From contig CAVOIB010000002.1 in assembly GCA_963695975.1 (NCBI GenBank), forward strand, positions 248,001 to 312,000: a stretch of DNA of 64,000 nucleotides, read 5' to 3'. Numbering within the stretch: the stretch's first letter is position 1; every line of letters begins with the position of its first letter. Source of the stretch: JBBQVZ01 sp963695975 (GTDB lineage Bacteria > Actinomycetota > UBA4738 > HRBIN12). The notes beneath the pieces were generated by a model. The model did no database searches and was not told the DNA's origin. It was given only the letters and a program-made list of their open reading frames with translations. A program made the position numbers and the translations under genes. Below, in pieces: positions 43,863-52,711 of the stretch.

Positions 43863-44126
43863 ATGCCGAAGTCCCGTTCGCGCAGCCAGGGCAACGCCAA
43901 GCGTCGCTACCAATTGGGTCCCACCCGGAAGAAGGAACGCCAGAGGCCCAGCCCGCGCTGGTACCCGCCGCTCGTGCTCGGGCTCATGGGTGTCGGCGTG
44001 CTCGTCATCGTGCTGAACTACATGGGGATCTTGCCGTTCACCCACAGCCAGACGAGCCCGGTCGCGCTGCTCGTGGGCCTGGGGCTGATCGGCGTCGGCT
44101 TCCTGGGCACCACCATGATCCGCTGA
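43863..44126 (+). CDS. crgA: Cell division protein CrgA
   Basis: 87 aa. MPKSRSRSQGNAKR basic start, RPSPRWYPPLVLGLMGVGVL first helix, and a second helix ALLVGLGLIGVGFLGTTMIR match the two-helix CrgA family of Actinobacteria. CrgA sits at the septum and recruits PBPs and other divisome proteins. In mycobacteria it lies near oriC and the pknB cluster; here it is 22 kb from pknB and just left of a DnaA-box cluster. Confidence 0.88.
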   Translation: MPKSRSRSQGNAKRRYQLGPTRKKERQRPSPRWYPPLVLGLMGVGVLVIVLNYMGILPFTHSQTSPVALLVGLGLIGVGFLGTTMIR

Positions 44127-44153
44127 GCGGATCCGCTACACCGACCTACCCGA

Positions 44154-44169
44154 ATCACATCCATGTGAT
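44154..44169. promoter_or_regulatory. Palindrome ATCACAT-CC-ATGTGAT
   Basis: A perfect 7-bp inverted repeat with a 2-nt spacer, 28 bp after crgA and next to the DnaA-box cluster. It looks like a dimer-binding operator. It is not the CRP arrangement (TGTGA-N6-TCACA), whose half-sites are in the opposite order. Confidence 0.4.
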
Positions 44170-44262
44170 CCGTCCACAGCGTTCTCCACAACTGTGGAAG
44201 TCCCGAACCCCTCTCCTTGGATGTGGATAACCTGTGGAACAACGGTGCGACGCTGGTGGAAA
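44170..44262. promoter_or_regulatory. DnaA-box cluster, possible origin-type element
   Basis: Within 93 bp: TGTGGATAA (44222-44230, exact complement of TTATCCACA), TTCTCCACA (44182-44190, one mismatch), CCGTCCACA (44170-44178), TGTGGAACA (44233-44241) and GGTGGAAAA (44254-44262), each with two mismatches, in both orientations. This stretch is also less GC-rich than its surroundings. There is no dnaA or dnaN gene here, so it may be a secondary DnaA-binding locus, a DnaA-regulated promoter or part of an origin. Confidence 0.55.
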
Positions 44263-44274
44263 AGTCGCGAGCGC

Positions 44275-44535
44275 TCAGCCCACCGTCGGGCGACGGACCA
44301 CCTGCATCGGCTCCCCGCAATGGCGAGGGATCTGCAGCTCACCGAGACGCGTGACCCGGAACTCGGTCCCGCATTCGCGGCACACCAGGAAGACATCGAG
44401 CTCCTCGACATCTTCGACCTCGGGCCGCTCGCGCGTGGCGCCCTCACCGGAGATCGACCGCAGCACGCCGATCCCCAGGCGCCAGATCAACGCGCCGACA
44501 GCGACGGCCGAGATCACGAGGAGCCAGGTGGGCAC
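44275..44535 (-). CDS. Small membrane protein with C-terminal zinc-ribbon-like motif
   Basis: 86 aa. The N-terminal membrane helix is WLLVISAVAVGALIW; the soluble tail has LVCRECGTEF and then PRHCGEPM, a C-x2-C ... H-C arrangement that could bind one zinc, similar to short rubredoxin-like regulatory ribbons. GTG start at 44535. It faces the DnaA-box region with its 3' end and is divergent from glutamate dehydrogenase (110 bp apart). Function unknown. Confidence 0.6.
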   Translation of the reverse strand: MPTWLLVISAVAVGALIWRLGIGVLRSISGEGATRERPEVEDVEELDVFLVCRECGTEFRVTRLGELQIPRHCGEPMQVVRRPTVG

Positions 44536-44645
44536 GCGCCAACCGTAGCACCGCGCCTCCCCTACCCAGGCTCCCCGTACCCGGCGGCAAGGGGCTACGA
44601 TGCGGGAGCCCGCCGGGAGCACCACGTCGTGAAGGGGGTCCGACG

Positions 44646-45878
44646 ATGGAGATGTTCGAGGCGGTCCGAGGGTTCTTCGATCGTGCGGCCGACCGACTGC
44701 ACCTGGACGACGCGACGCGCACGGTGCTCTCGACACCGCGGCGGGAGGTCGCCGTCCAGGTTCGGGTTCCGATGGACGACGGCAGGCTCGACGTCTATCC
44801 GGGTTGGCGCGTCCAGTACAACGCCGCACGCGGCCCGTTCAAGGGCGGGCTGCGGTTCCACCCGAACGCCTCGCTCGACGAGTTCCGCTGCTTCGCCGCG
44901 TTGATGACGTGGAAGACCGCCCTGCTCGACGTGCCGTTCGGCGGCGGCAAAGGCGGGGTGAAGGTCGACCCGAAGAAGCTGTCGGAGGTAGAGCTCGAAC
45001 GCCTGTCGCGCGCGTTCTTCGCTGCGATCGACATGGTGGTCGGTCCGTATCGCGACATCCCGGCGCCCGACGTGAACACCGGGCCGCGCGAGATGGCGTG
45101 GATGTACGACGAGTACTCGAGGATCCACGGCGACTCGCCCGGCGTGATCACCGGGAAGCCGGTTACGGTCGGAGGTTCGCTCGGACGAGACTCGGCCACG
45201 GGACGCGGGGGACTCTTCTGCTTGGATCGCCTCGCGCACCATCGGGGCTGGACGCGCGAGCGGATCAACGTTGCGGTCGAGGGGTACGGGAACGCAGGCT
45301 CGTGGTTCGCGATCCTCGCGCATCGCATGGGGTACCGGATCGTGGCGGTCTCCGATTCGAAAGGCGCGATCTACTGCGACGAGGGCTTGAACCCGATGGA
45401 CGCCCTGGACCACAAACTCGAGACGGGAAGCGTGATCGGGTTCAAGCACGCCGACACGATCGATGGGCCCGACATCATCGCCGTCGACTGCGAGGTGCTG
45501 GTTCCTGCCGCGCTCGAAGAGTCGATCCGCGCCGACAACGCCGACACGGTGAAGGCCAACGTCATCCTGGAGATCGCGAACTACCCGACGGTGCCCGATG
45601 CCGACGAGGCGCTCGCGGCCCGCGGCGTCACCGTTATCCCGGACATCTTGGCGAGCGCGGGGGGCGTGACCGTCTCGTACCTGGAGTGGGCGCAGAACAT
45701 CCAGCGGGAGCGATGGGGTGAGGACCGAGTGAACGGCCGCATGCAGGAGCTGATGGAAGCATCGACCGACGCCACCCTCGAGCGGGCGAACGAGAACGCC
45801 ATCAGCCATCGCGCGGCGGCCTACGAGATCGCTATCGAACGCGTTGCGGCAGCCGGGCACGTCCGCGGTTGGCACTAG
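44646..45878 (+). CDS. Glu/Leu/Phe/Val dehydrogenase family, likely glutamate dehydrogenase
   Basis: 410 aa. The N-terminal domain has YNAARGPFKGGLRFHPNAS and TWKTALLDVPFGGGKGGV with the catalytic lysines, then PAPDVNTGPREMAWMYDEY; the Rossmann domain begins near VAVEGYGNAGSW. It interconverts glutamate and 2-oxoglutarate with NAD(P)H. Length and motifs match the roughly 415-residue hexameric GDHs. An AAGGGGG SD precedes the ATG, and a TACGAT -10 (44596-44601) gives a 5' UTR of about 40 nt. Confidence 0.93.
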   Translation: MEMFEAVRGFFDRAADRLHLDDATRTVLSTPRREVAVQVRVPMDDGRLDVYPGWRVQYNAARGPFKGGLRFHPNASLDEFRCFAALMTWKTALLDVPFGGGKGGVKVDPKKLSEVELERLSRAFFAAIDMVVGPYRDIPAPDVNTGPREMAWMYDEYSRIHGDSPGVITGKPVTVGGSLGRDSATGRGGLFCLDRLAHHRGWTRERINVAVEGYGNAGSWFAILAHRMGYRIVAVSDSKGAIYCDEGLNPMDALDHKLETGSVIGFKHADTIDGPDIIAVDCEVLVPAALEESIRADNADTVKANVILEIANYPTVPDADEALAARGVTVIPDILASAGGVTVSYLEWAQNIQRERWGEDRVNGRMQELMEASTDATLERANENAISHRAAAYEIAIERVAAAGHVRGWH

Positions 45879-45889
45879 TCCATAACGGA

Positions 45890-47710
45890 CTAGCTGGTCG
45901 GAACCGTCACTCCCGGCACGCGGTCGGCGAGGAACTCGAGGATCGACCCGACCTGCCGGATCTCCTCCTCGATGTCGTACGAGCCGTGGCCCGTCCCGAA
46001 CAGGTAGACCTCGTGCGGATGGTCGCGGGCCGCGAGCTTGTCGACGTAGGCCATCGCCTGACGGAACGGGCACCGGCTGTCGTTCTCGCCGATCAGGAAC
46101 AACACGGGCACCCGCACCCGGTCGGCGTGCACGATCGGGTTGCGATCGGACATCAGCTCAGGGACCTCGTCGGGCGTCCCACCAAGCAGCGCCCGGTCGT
46201 AGGCCTGCAGTGAGGGCGACAGGTCCTCGTAGCCCATCACGTAATCACCGACGGGGATCCCGGCAACGCCACAGATCCACAGGTCGGGGAACTTGCCGAG
46301 CTCCATCAGCGTGGTGTAGCCGCCCCATGACCATCCGCCGATCACCGCGCGGGACGGATCGGCGATCCCACGAGCGACGAGGTCGGCCAGCCCGGCGTTC
46401 ACGTCGACGGGCTCGGGCCCGCCGATGTCGCCGATGATCCGGTCCCGCCATGCGCGTCCGTAACCGGCGGATCCGCGGTAGTTCACCATGCCGACCGCGA
46501 ACCCCTCGTCGACGAGCGCCTGCACTTCGGGGTTGAAGCGATCCTCGTCGAACCAGGTCGGCCCCCCGTGAACGCGCATGACCACCGGGAATGGGCCTTC
46601 GCCGTCGGGCATCACGTAGAAGCCATGAACACGGTCGCCCTCGCCGTTTTCGAAGTGCCACGAGACGTATGGACGACCGGATGGCGAGCGCTCCCCCTCC
46701 GGGGCGAGCACCTCGTCGCCGCCGACGGCGTAGACCCTCGGCTGATCGTCACCGCTCGAGCGGCGATACCAGATCGAGCCGTCGGGCCGGACCCGCTCGC
46801 CCGTCAATGCCCCCGACAGCGTTTCGAGTCGTTCGAGAGAACCGTCCGCAAGCACGTGGCGGTATGCCTCACCGCGTCCCTCGAACCAGCGAGTGAGGAG
46901 CACGGCCGAGCCGTCCGTCCACCAATCGGCGACGTGAAGGTTGCCTTCTATCGGAACGTCGAGTCGCTGCTGCGAGCCTGCGAGAGGATCCCAGATGACC
47001 GGGCGCTCGAAGTCCTCCGTCTCGTCGACGAAGGCCAATCGCTGGTCGCCGAGCACCGGCGACCAAGCCGTCGCCTTCACGGAGTCCCCCGGGACGAACA
47101 GCTCAGCGATCACCTCGCCGCTCGTGGCGTCCAGCACACGCAGAGCCGTGTGGATCTCGTCACCGTGCTCGCCATGCTCGACGGCGACCAGGCGACCGTC
47201 GGCCGAGAGGCCGCCCAGATGCGCCTGGCCGAGCGAGGCACCCCCCAACATGATCGACTCCGTGCTCCGCCAGAGCTCCTTCGCAGGACCGTCGCCGTGG
47301 GCGACGAAGAGCGCGAACCCGTCACGGTCGCTGATGGCCGCCGCGAGCGAATCGCCCGCGAAGGCCAGCCCCCCGTCCCAGCCGTGGGGGAGACCGTCGC
47401 GCAGCGGCCGGCGCTCGCCGCCGCCGTCGAACGGCTCGATCCACCAGAGGCCTTCCTCGGAGCCCGACTCGTCCTCGAACCAGACGACCGAGGAGCCGTC
47501 GGTGGTGACGTGCGCGTCGAGCACACCCACCGGATTCGACGACACCTGTCGGCGGAACCCGGTCGCCCGATCCCACACGTGGGCCTGCCAGACACCGCTC
47601 TCCGTCCCCGTATACGCGATCCGATCCGGCGCATCACGCCCCCAGACCGGCATCCCGAGGACGGACCCACGCATGCGACGCTGCCAGGCAGGAGCCAGTT
47701 GTTCGCTCAT
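45890..47710 (-). CDS. S9 family (prolyl oligopeptidase-like) serine peptidase
   Basis: 606 aa. A seven-bladed propeller-like N-terminal part (for example TDGSSVVWFEDESGSEEGLW) precedes an alpha/beta-hydrolase domain with nucleophile GGWSWGGYT, acid in LIGENDSRCPF and His in GTGHGSYD, a complete catalytic triad. Relatives are acylaminoacyl-peptidases and dipeptidyl peptidases acting on short peptides. There is no signal peptide. The ATG at 47710 (MSEQLAPAWQRR) is chosen; the frame runs further upstream into the divergent promoter. It converges with the GDH gene. Confidence 0.92.
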   Translation of the reverse strand: MSEQLAPAWQRRMRGSVLGMPVWGRDAPDRIAYTGTESGVWQAHVWDRATGFRRQVSSNPVGVLDAHVTTDGSSVVWFEDESGSEEGLWWIEPFDGGGERRPLRDGLPHGWDGGLAFAGDSLAAAISDRDGFALFVAHGDGPAKELWRSTESIMLGGASLGQAHLGGLSADGRLVAVEHGEHGDEIHTALRVLDATSGEVIAELFVPGDSVKATAWSPVLGDQRLAFVDETEDFERPVIWDPLAGSQQRLDVPIEGNLHVADWWTDGSAVLLTRWFEGRGEAYRHVLADGSLERLETLSGALTGERVRPDGSIWYRRSSGDDQPRVYAVGGDEVLAPEGERSPSGRPYVSWHFENGEGDRVHGFYVMPDGEGPFPVVMRVHGGPTWFDEDRFNPEVQALVDEGFAVGMVNYRGSAGYGRAWRDRIIGDIGGPEPVDVNAGLADLVARGIADPSRAVIGGWSWGGYTTLMELGKFPDLWICGVAGIPVGDYVMGYEDLSPSLQAYDRALLGGTPDEVPELMSDRNPIVHADRVRVPVLFLIGENDSRCPFRQAMAYVDKLAARDHPHEVYLFGTGHGSYDIEEEIRQVGSILEFLADRVPGVTVPTS

Positions 47711-47777
47711 GACGGCGCGCAGCCTAGCAGCGGGCCGGTCTACACTGCGGCCCGCCGTAGACAGACGAGGGGACCCC

Positions 47778-49067
47778 GTGTCGACGATCGTGTTCTTCCC
47801 CGAGGGGGCGTTCGGGCCCACGAACAACTGCGTCGGGATCGGCAACGTCCTGCGCGAACGCGGACATCGTGTGGTCTTCGTCGTGGAGGAGTCGTTCGCC
47901 GGAACGCTCGACGCGAAGGGGTTCGAGGAGGCGACGATGCGCCTCGCCCCGCCGCCGGAAGAGCCCGAGGTCCCCGGTCAGTTCTGGAAGGATTTCATCC
48001 GTGAGACGGCGCCCGAGTTCCGCAAGCCGACGATCGTGCAACTCGAGACGTTCCTGCAGCCCACGTGGCAGGCGTTGATCGACGGCTCCATGTACGCGAA
48101 CGACCGCCTTGCGGACATCTTCGACGACCTTGCGCCCGAAGCGATCATCGAGGACAACGTGGTGGCGTTCGCGGCCATCCCGGCGAGCGGCCGACCGTGG
48201 GGACGGATCGTCTCATGCAACCCGTGCGAGATGAAGGACGAGCTGGTGCCACCGGTTTTCTCGGGCTACCCGACGGACGACCCGTCCGGGTGGGGAGACT
48301 TCTGGACGGGATACGACCGTGCGCTCGGATCGCAGATCGCGGGGTTCGACACGTGGTTGCAGGAGCACGGCGGGCCGATGCTGCCCAGTCCGCGGGACTA
48401 CATGTACGAGTCGCCCTTCCTGAACCTCTACCTGTTCCCTGAGGCGGCCGACTACCGGCGGTCGCGCGAGCTCGCGCCCACGTGGCACCGGCTGAACTCG
48501 AGCGTGCGAACGGAGGCACCGTTCGACGTGTCAGCGGTGCTGCCTGGCGACGAGCCGATCATCTACCTGTCGCTCGGCTCGCTCGGCTCGGCCGACGTGG
48601 AGCTGATGCAGCGGCTGATCGACGTGCTCGGCCGGACGCCCCACCGCGTGATCGTCAGCAAGGGCCCGCAGCACGAGCAACTCACGCTCGCCGACAACAT
48701 GTTCGGCGAGGAGTTCCTGCCGCAGCCGTCGATCCTGCCGCAGGTCGACCTGGTCATCACGCATGGGGGCAACAACACGGTCACCGAGTGCTTCCACTTC
48801 GGCAAGCCGATGATCGTGCTGCCGCTCTTCTGGGATCAGTACGACAACGCGCAGCGCGTGCACGAGCTCGGCTACGGCGTGCGACTCGATACGTACCGGT
48901 TCGACGATGCCGAGCTGACGGGCGCGATCGCGTCGCTGCTCGCCGACGGCGCGTTGAAGCCTCGGCATCTGGCGGTCTCACGACAGCTGCAGGCAGATCC
49001 TGGCACCGTGCGGGCGGCTGATCTGGTCGAACGTCTGGCCGCGACAGGTGAGCCGGTCATGGACTAG
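47778..49067 (+). CDS. UGT/MGT-type glycosyltransferase (GT1-like)
   Basis: 429 aa GT-B fold. The N-terminal half starts STIVFFPEGAFGPTNNCVGIG with GNVLRERGHRVVFV; the C-terminal half has YLSLGSLGSADVELM and the donor-binding signature VITHGGNNTVTECFHFGKPM followed by PLFWDQYDNA, the UGT-type HGG..T..E and DQ motif. It should transfer a sugar from a nucleotide-sugar to a small lipophilic acceptor. GTG start at 47778 with GAGGGGA upstream and TACACT -10 at 47741-47746. Its 3' end overlaps the CoxL-like gene by 11 bp on the opposite strand. Confidence 0.9.
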   Translation: MSTIVFFPEGAFGPTNNCVGIGNVLRERGHRVVFVVEESFAGTLDAKGFEEATMRLAPPPEEPEVPGQFWKDFIRETAPEFRKPTIVQLETFLQPTWQALIDGSMYANDRLADIFDDLAPEAIIEDNVVAFAAIPASGRPWGRIVSCNPCEMKDELVPPVFSGYPTDDPSGWGDFWTGYDRALGSQIAGFDTWLQEHGGPMLPSPRDYMYESPFLNLYLFPEAADYRRSRELAPTWHRLNSSVRTEAPFDVSAVLPGDEPIIYLSLGSLGSADVELMQRLIDVLGRTPHRVIVSKGPQHEQLTLADNMFGEEFLPQPSILPQVDLVITHGGNNTVTECFHFGKPMIVLPLFWDQYDNAQRVHELGYGVRLDTYRFDDAELTGAIASLLADGALKPRHLAVSRQLQADPGTVRAADLVERLAATGEPVMD

Positions 49068-51381
49068 CGGCGACCGCCTCCCGGATCGCGCGCCACACTC
49101 GCTCGGGTGAGAGCGGGAGATCGATGTGACGAACACCTAGGTGGGCTAGCGCGTCGACCACCGCGCTCTGCACGGCCGGCGTGGAACCGATCGTCGCGGA
49201 CTCGCCGATACCCTTGGCGCCCAGCGGATTCAGCGGGGTCGGGGTTTCGGTGTGGGCCAGCTCGAAAGAGGGGAGCTCGGCCGCCGACGGCATCGGGTAG
49301 GTCGAGAGATTGCCGGTGACCGGGTTCCCGGTCTCGTCGTACCGGACCTCTTCGTAGAGGGCCTGCGCGATCCCCTGGCCCAGTCCCCCATGCACCTGGC
49401 CGTCCACCAGCATCGGATTCAAGATCCTGCCGCAATCGTCGACCGCGATGTGGCGCACGAGCCGCACGTCGCCCGTTTCCGTGTCGACCTCCACCACCGC
49501 GACGTGCGAGCCGAACGGGAACGTCGACTCCACCTCACGGAACGTCCCCGACGACACGAGCTCCGGCTCCATGCCCACAGGCAGCCGCCCAGGATCCTGC
49601 GCCGCCCCGGCGAGCTCCCCCCACGTGAGCCCACGGTCCGGCGCGCCGGCCACTTCGATCCGCCCCTCGTGGAACGCCGAGAGATCCGCCTCGTCGACCT
49701 CGAGAAGGTGCGACGCGAGCTTCCGCGCCTTCGCGACGACCGCTTCGCTCTGCTCCAGGACGGCCGATCCGGCGATCTGGAGCGATCGTGACGCCCACGT
49801 GCCCGCGCCTCGGCGCACGACAGCCGTATCGGAGTGGATCACCTGCACCGCCTCGAACGGAACGGTCAGGAGCGCGGATGCGATCTGCGCGAACGCGGTC
49901 TCGTGACCCTGCCCCTGCGGCGACGTGCCGGCGAGCACCGTGACGCCGCCGTCCACGCCGACCTCGACAGACGCGAAGTCCTTCGATGCGAACGCGGTGA
50001 TCTCGACGTACGTGCTCACGCCGATCCCGAGCATCATGTGATCGCCGCGCTCCCGACGCGCCGCCTGCTCCCTACGTAGTGCGTCCGGGTGTGCCAGGTC
50101 GAGCGCCACGTCGAGCGCTCGCTCGTAATCACCGGTGTCGTACGTGGATCCCGACGACGTCTCGTACGGGAACGAGGCGGCCGGGATCAGGTTCTTCCGG
50201 CGCACGTCGACCGGATCCATGCCGATCTCGGCCGCCACCAGGTCCATCGCGCGCTCGACGAGCGCCGCAGCCTCCGGACGGCCCGCGCCCCGGTAGGCGG
50301 CCACCGGCGTCGTGTTGGTGACGACGCTTCGCCCGCGCGACGCGATCCGCGGGATCCGGTAGACGCCCGCGAGCATCTGCTCCGTCGTGTTGGGAAGCCA
50401 TGCCGCGATCGGATACGCGCCCATATCGGCCAGGATCTCCACGCGCATCCCCACGACCGTTCCGTCACCCTTCGCCCCCATCTCGACGGTCTGGACCTGC
50501 GCCCGGCCGTGCGTCATCGACACGAGGTTCTCCGATCGCGTCTCCGCGTAACGAACGGGCCGTCCCAGACGCCTGGCGGCGACGGCTGCCACCGCGAACT
50601 CCGGGTAAAGCATCGTCTTCGCACCGAAACCGCCACCGACGTCGGGCGCGATCGTGCGGATCCGCTTCTTGTCGACCTCGAGCAGATCGGCGAGGTCGTT
50701 CCGGATGTCGAACGGCACCTGCGTCGTGACCCAGACGGTGTATCCGCCGTCTTCCTCGGGGATGACGGCGATGGCGTTCGTCTCCATCGGGACCGGCGCC
50801 AGTCGCTGCTGGACGAACTGCCCCCGCACCACGACGTCGGCCCCTTCCAACACGTTCAGGTCCCAATCCCGCTCGAACGCGTGGGCCACGTTCGAGCCCT
50901 CGGCGGGGAACAAGACCGGCGCGCCGTCCGCGACCGCAGCCTCGGAGGTGATGACCGCCGGGAGCGGATCGAGATCCGCCCAGATCAGCTCCACCGCATC
51001 CTCGGCCTGCGCCCGAGTTTCTGCGACCACGGCGGCGAACGGTTCGCCGACGTAGCGGACCACGTCTCGAGCCAATACGTCGCGCATGAAGCCCGTCACG
51101 GTGCCCCGCGCTCCTTCCACGTTCCCCGATGGCGGATGTGGCGCGATCCCCAGGTCGTCGGCGATGTAGGCTGCGACGACGCCAGGTGTCGCACGGGCTT
51201 CCGCCAGCCCTTCGACCGCGTTCAGGCGTGCGTGCGGCATGATGGAGCGCGCGAATCCGATCTTCAGTGCCCCGGGGATCTCGATGTTCTCGACGTAGCG
51301 ACCTTGGCCCAGGAGGAACCGCGGATCTTCAGAGCGAAGAACCGGTTCGCCGAAGAACGAGGGGGGCACGGTCACGCGCAC
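49057..51381 (-). CDS. Form-II CoxL-like molybdenum hydroxylase, large subunit
   Basis: 774 aa, xanthine dehydrogenase/CO dehydrogenase large-subunit family. It starts with SEDPRFLLGQGRYVENI, has DVGGGFGAK for the molybdopterin pocket, and the active-site loop is AYRGAGRPEA, the form-II signature (true CO dehydrogenases have AYxCSFR). GTSPQGQGHETAFAQIA and GAKGIGESATIGS also match. These enzymes need a FAD subunit (CoxM) and a 2Fe-2S subunit (CoxS); neither is adjacent. It probably hydroxylates an aldehyde, purine or aromatic heterocycle. GTG start; GTG codons at 51375 and 51369 are alternatives. Confidence 0.9.
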   Translation of the reverse strand: MRVTVPPSFFGEPVLRSEDPRFLLGQGRYVENIEIPGALKIGFARSIMPHARLNAVEGLAEARATPGVVAAYIADDLGIAPHPPSGNVEGARGTVTGFMRDVLARDVVRYVGEPFAAVVAETRAQAEDAVELIWADLDPLPAVITSEAAVADGAPVLFPAEGSNVAHAFERDWDLNVLEGADVVVRGQFVQQRLAPVPMETNAIAVIPEEDGGYTVWVTTQVPFDIRNDLADLLEVDKKRIRTIAPDVGGGFGAKTMLYPEFAVAAVAARRLGRPVRYAETRSENLVSMTHGRAQVQTVEMGAKGDGTVVGMRVEILADMGAYPIAAWLPNTTEQMLAGVYRIPRIASRGRSVVTNTTPVAAYRGAGRPEAAALVERAMDLVAAEIGMDPVDVRRKNLIPAASFPYETSSGSTYDTGDYERALDVALDLAHPDALRREQAARRERGDHMMLGIGVSTYVEITAFASKDFASVEVGVDGGVTVLAGTSPQGQGHETAFAQIASALLTVPFEAVQVIHSDTAVVRRGAGTWASRSLQIAGSAVLEQSEAVVAKARKLASHLLEVDEADLSAFHEGRIEVAGAPDRGLTWGELAGAAQDPGRLPVGMEPELVSSGTFREVESTFPFGSHVAVVEVDTETGDVRLVRHIAVDDCGRILNPMLVDGQVHGGLGQGIAQALYEEVRYDETGNPVTGNLSTYPMPSAAELPSFELAHTETPTPLNPLGAKGIGESATIGSTPAVQSAVVDALAHLGVRHIDLPLSPERVWRAIREAVAASP

Positions 51382-51422
51382 ATGCTAGCCACCGACCAGA
51401 TCTGCCGAAGGAGGAGAACCCG

Positions 51423-52529
51423 ATGCGCTCGAACCGGCCGTTGATCCGAACCATCGCCCTAGCGCTCGCCTGCACGGCGCTCGCCTGCACCGGCGGAGGG
51501 CGTGCACTCGCGGGAGGAGGGATCGTCGTGAAGCCCATCGTGACTGGCCTCGCCGGTCCCGCGGGGTTCACGTTCCTGAACGACGGACGTATCGTCTACC
51601 TGGAGCGCGGAACCGGAGAGATCCACATCTACAGCCCCGAGAAGAACACCGATCACGTCTTCTTCACGGTTCCGGGCGTGAACGGCGAGGGTGAGCGCGG
51701 GGCGTTGGGCGTGGCCGTGGTGCCCAACTGGCCGGTCCCCAGGACGCTCTACGTGTACGTGACCCGCTCCACCGGCGGGGGACTGAAGAACCAGATCGTG
51801 GCGGTTACCCGGACACCCGGCCACGTCTCGATGCACGTACTCATGTCGGCACCCGCCAGCTCGAGCCCGTACCACAACGGGGGCCGCGTGCTGTTCGGAC
51901 CCGACGGCAGGCTCTACGCCATCGTCGGCGACGGCCACGACAGCTCGAACGCCCAAGACCTTTCCGGCAACCTCCGCGGGAAGATCCTCCGCATGACGCC
52001 GGGCGGCGGCGTACCCTCCGACAACCCGATAGCAGGCAGCCGGATCTTCGCGTTCGGCATCCGTAACTCGTACGGGTTCACGTTCGACCCCGTCAGCGGC
52101 CGGCTGTGGGAGACCGAGAACGGCCCCGAGTGCAACGATGAGATGAACCTGATCGTTGCCGGCGGGAACTTCGGGTGGGGACCGCAGGAGAACTGCCAAG
52201 GCCAGTCCCCCGGCGACACGAACGGCAGCGGACCCTCGCCGCGCTTCGGGCCAAAGCTGTGGTTCGAGTCGACGATCGCCATCACAGGAGCGGCCTTCTG
52301 CCACGGCTGCGGCCTTACCGGCGCGGTCGAGGGCGACCTGTTCTTCGGCTGCGCGAACGACGGCGTGCTCCGGCGGATCTCGTTGAACGGCGCCCGCGAT
52401 GACGTGACGGGCAGCCCGGTCACGGTCCTCGATAGCCCGAACGACGCGATCTACTCGATGGAGACAGCACCCGACGGACGCATCTACTTCAGCGACTACC
52501 AGGGGATCTACCTGCTGGCGCCTGCCTGA
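51423..52529 (+). CDS. Secreted glucose/sorbosone dehydrogenase-like beta-propeller protein
   Basis: 368 aa. A signal peptide (LIRTIALALACTALACTGG) could also be a weak lipobox. The mature part has PYHNGGRVLFGPDGRLYAIVGDG, GKILRMTPGG, FAFGIRNSYGFTFDP and ETENGPECNDEMNLI, motifs of the PQQ-dependent soluble aldose sugar dehydrogenase (GSDH) propeller. The catalytic His in PYHNG is present. A strong AAGGAGGAG SD precedes the ATG. It is divergent from the CoxL-like gene by 41 bp. Confidence 0.87.
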   Translation: MRSNRPLIRTIALALACTALACTGGGRALAGGGIVVKPIVTGLAGPAGFTFLNDGRIVYLERGTGEIHIYSPEKNTDHVFFTVPGVNGEGERGALGVAVVPNWPVPRTLYVYVTRSTGGGLKNQIVAVTRTPGHVSMHVLMSAPASSSPYHNGGRVLFGPDGRLYAIVGDGHDSSNAQDLSGNLRGKILRMTPGGGVPSDNPIAGSRIFAFGIRNSYGFTFDPVSGRLWETENGPECNDEMNLIVAGGNFGWGPQENCQGQSPGDTNGSGPSPRFGPKLWFESTIAITGAAFCHGCGLTGAVEGDLFFGCANDGVLRRISLNGARDDVTGSPVTVLDSPNDAIYSMETAPDGRIYFSDYQGIYLLAPA

Positions 52530-52573
52530 ACCTCGGAGGTAGGCTCGGAGCGCCGCGTGGGGAGGTGGGATCG

Positions 52574-52711
52574 GTGGACATCGGTCGTCCGAAGCGGATC
52601 ATCGAGGTGGAGCCGACGTCCACGCCGCTCCCGGAGACGATCCCCCTGCCCGCCGAGCCCCAGCCGACGAACGAGCCTGCGGCCGAACCGGCCGAGCAGG
52701 CAACGCCATGA
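52574..52711 (+). CDS. Small acidic, proline-rich protein coupled to the next gene
   Basis: 45 aa beginning VDIGRPKRIIEVEP, then a Pro/Glu-rich tail. Almost all codons end in G or C. GGAGGTGG lies upstream of the GTG start, and the TGA overlaps the ATG of the next gene (ATGA). A TAGGCT -10 at 52540-52545 gives a short leader. I recall small proteins with the same start next to homologues of the following gene in other Actinobacteria, but cannot verify it here. Function unknown. Confidence 0.6.
   Translation: MDIGRPKRIIEVEPTSTPLPETIPLPAEPQPTNEPAAEPAEQATP

Noticed and set aside
44127..44274. Calling the DnaA-box cluster oriC outright
   Set aside because: No dnaA, dnaN, rnpA or rpmH gene is in the window and no clear AT-rich unwinding element was found, so it is reported only as a candidate.
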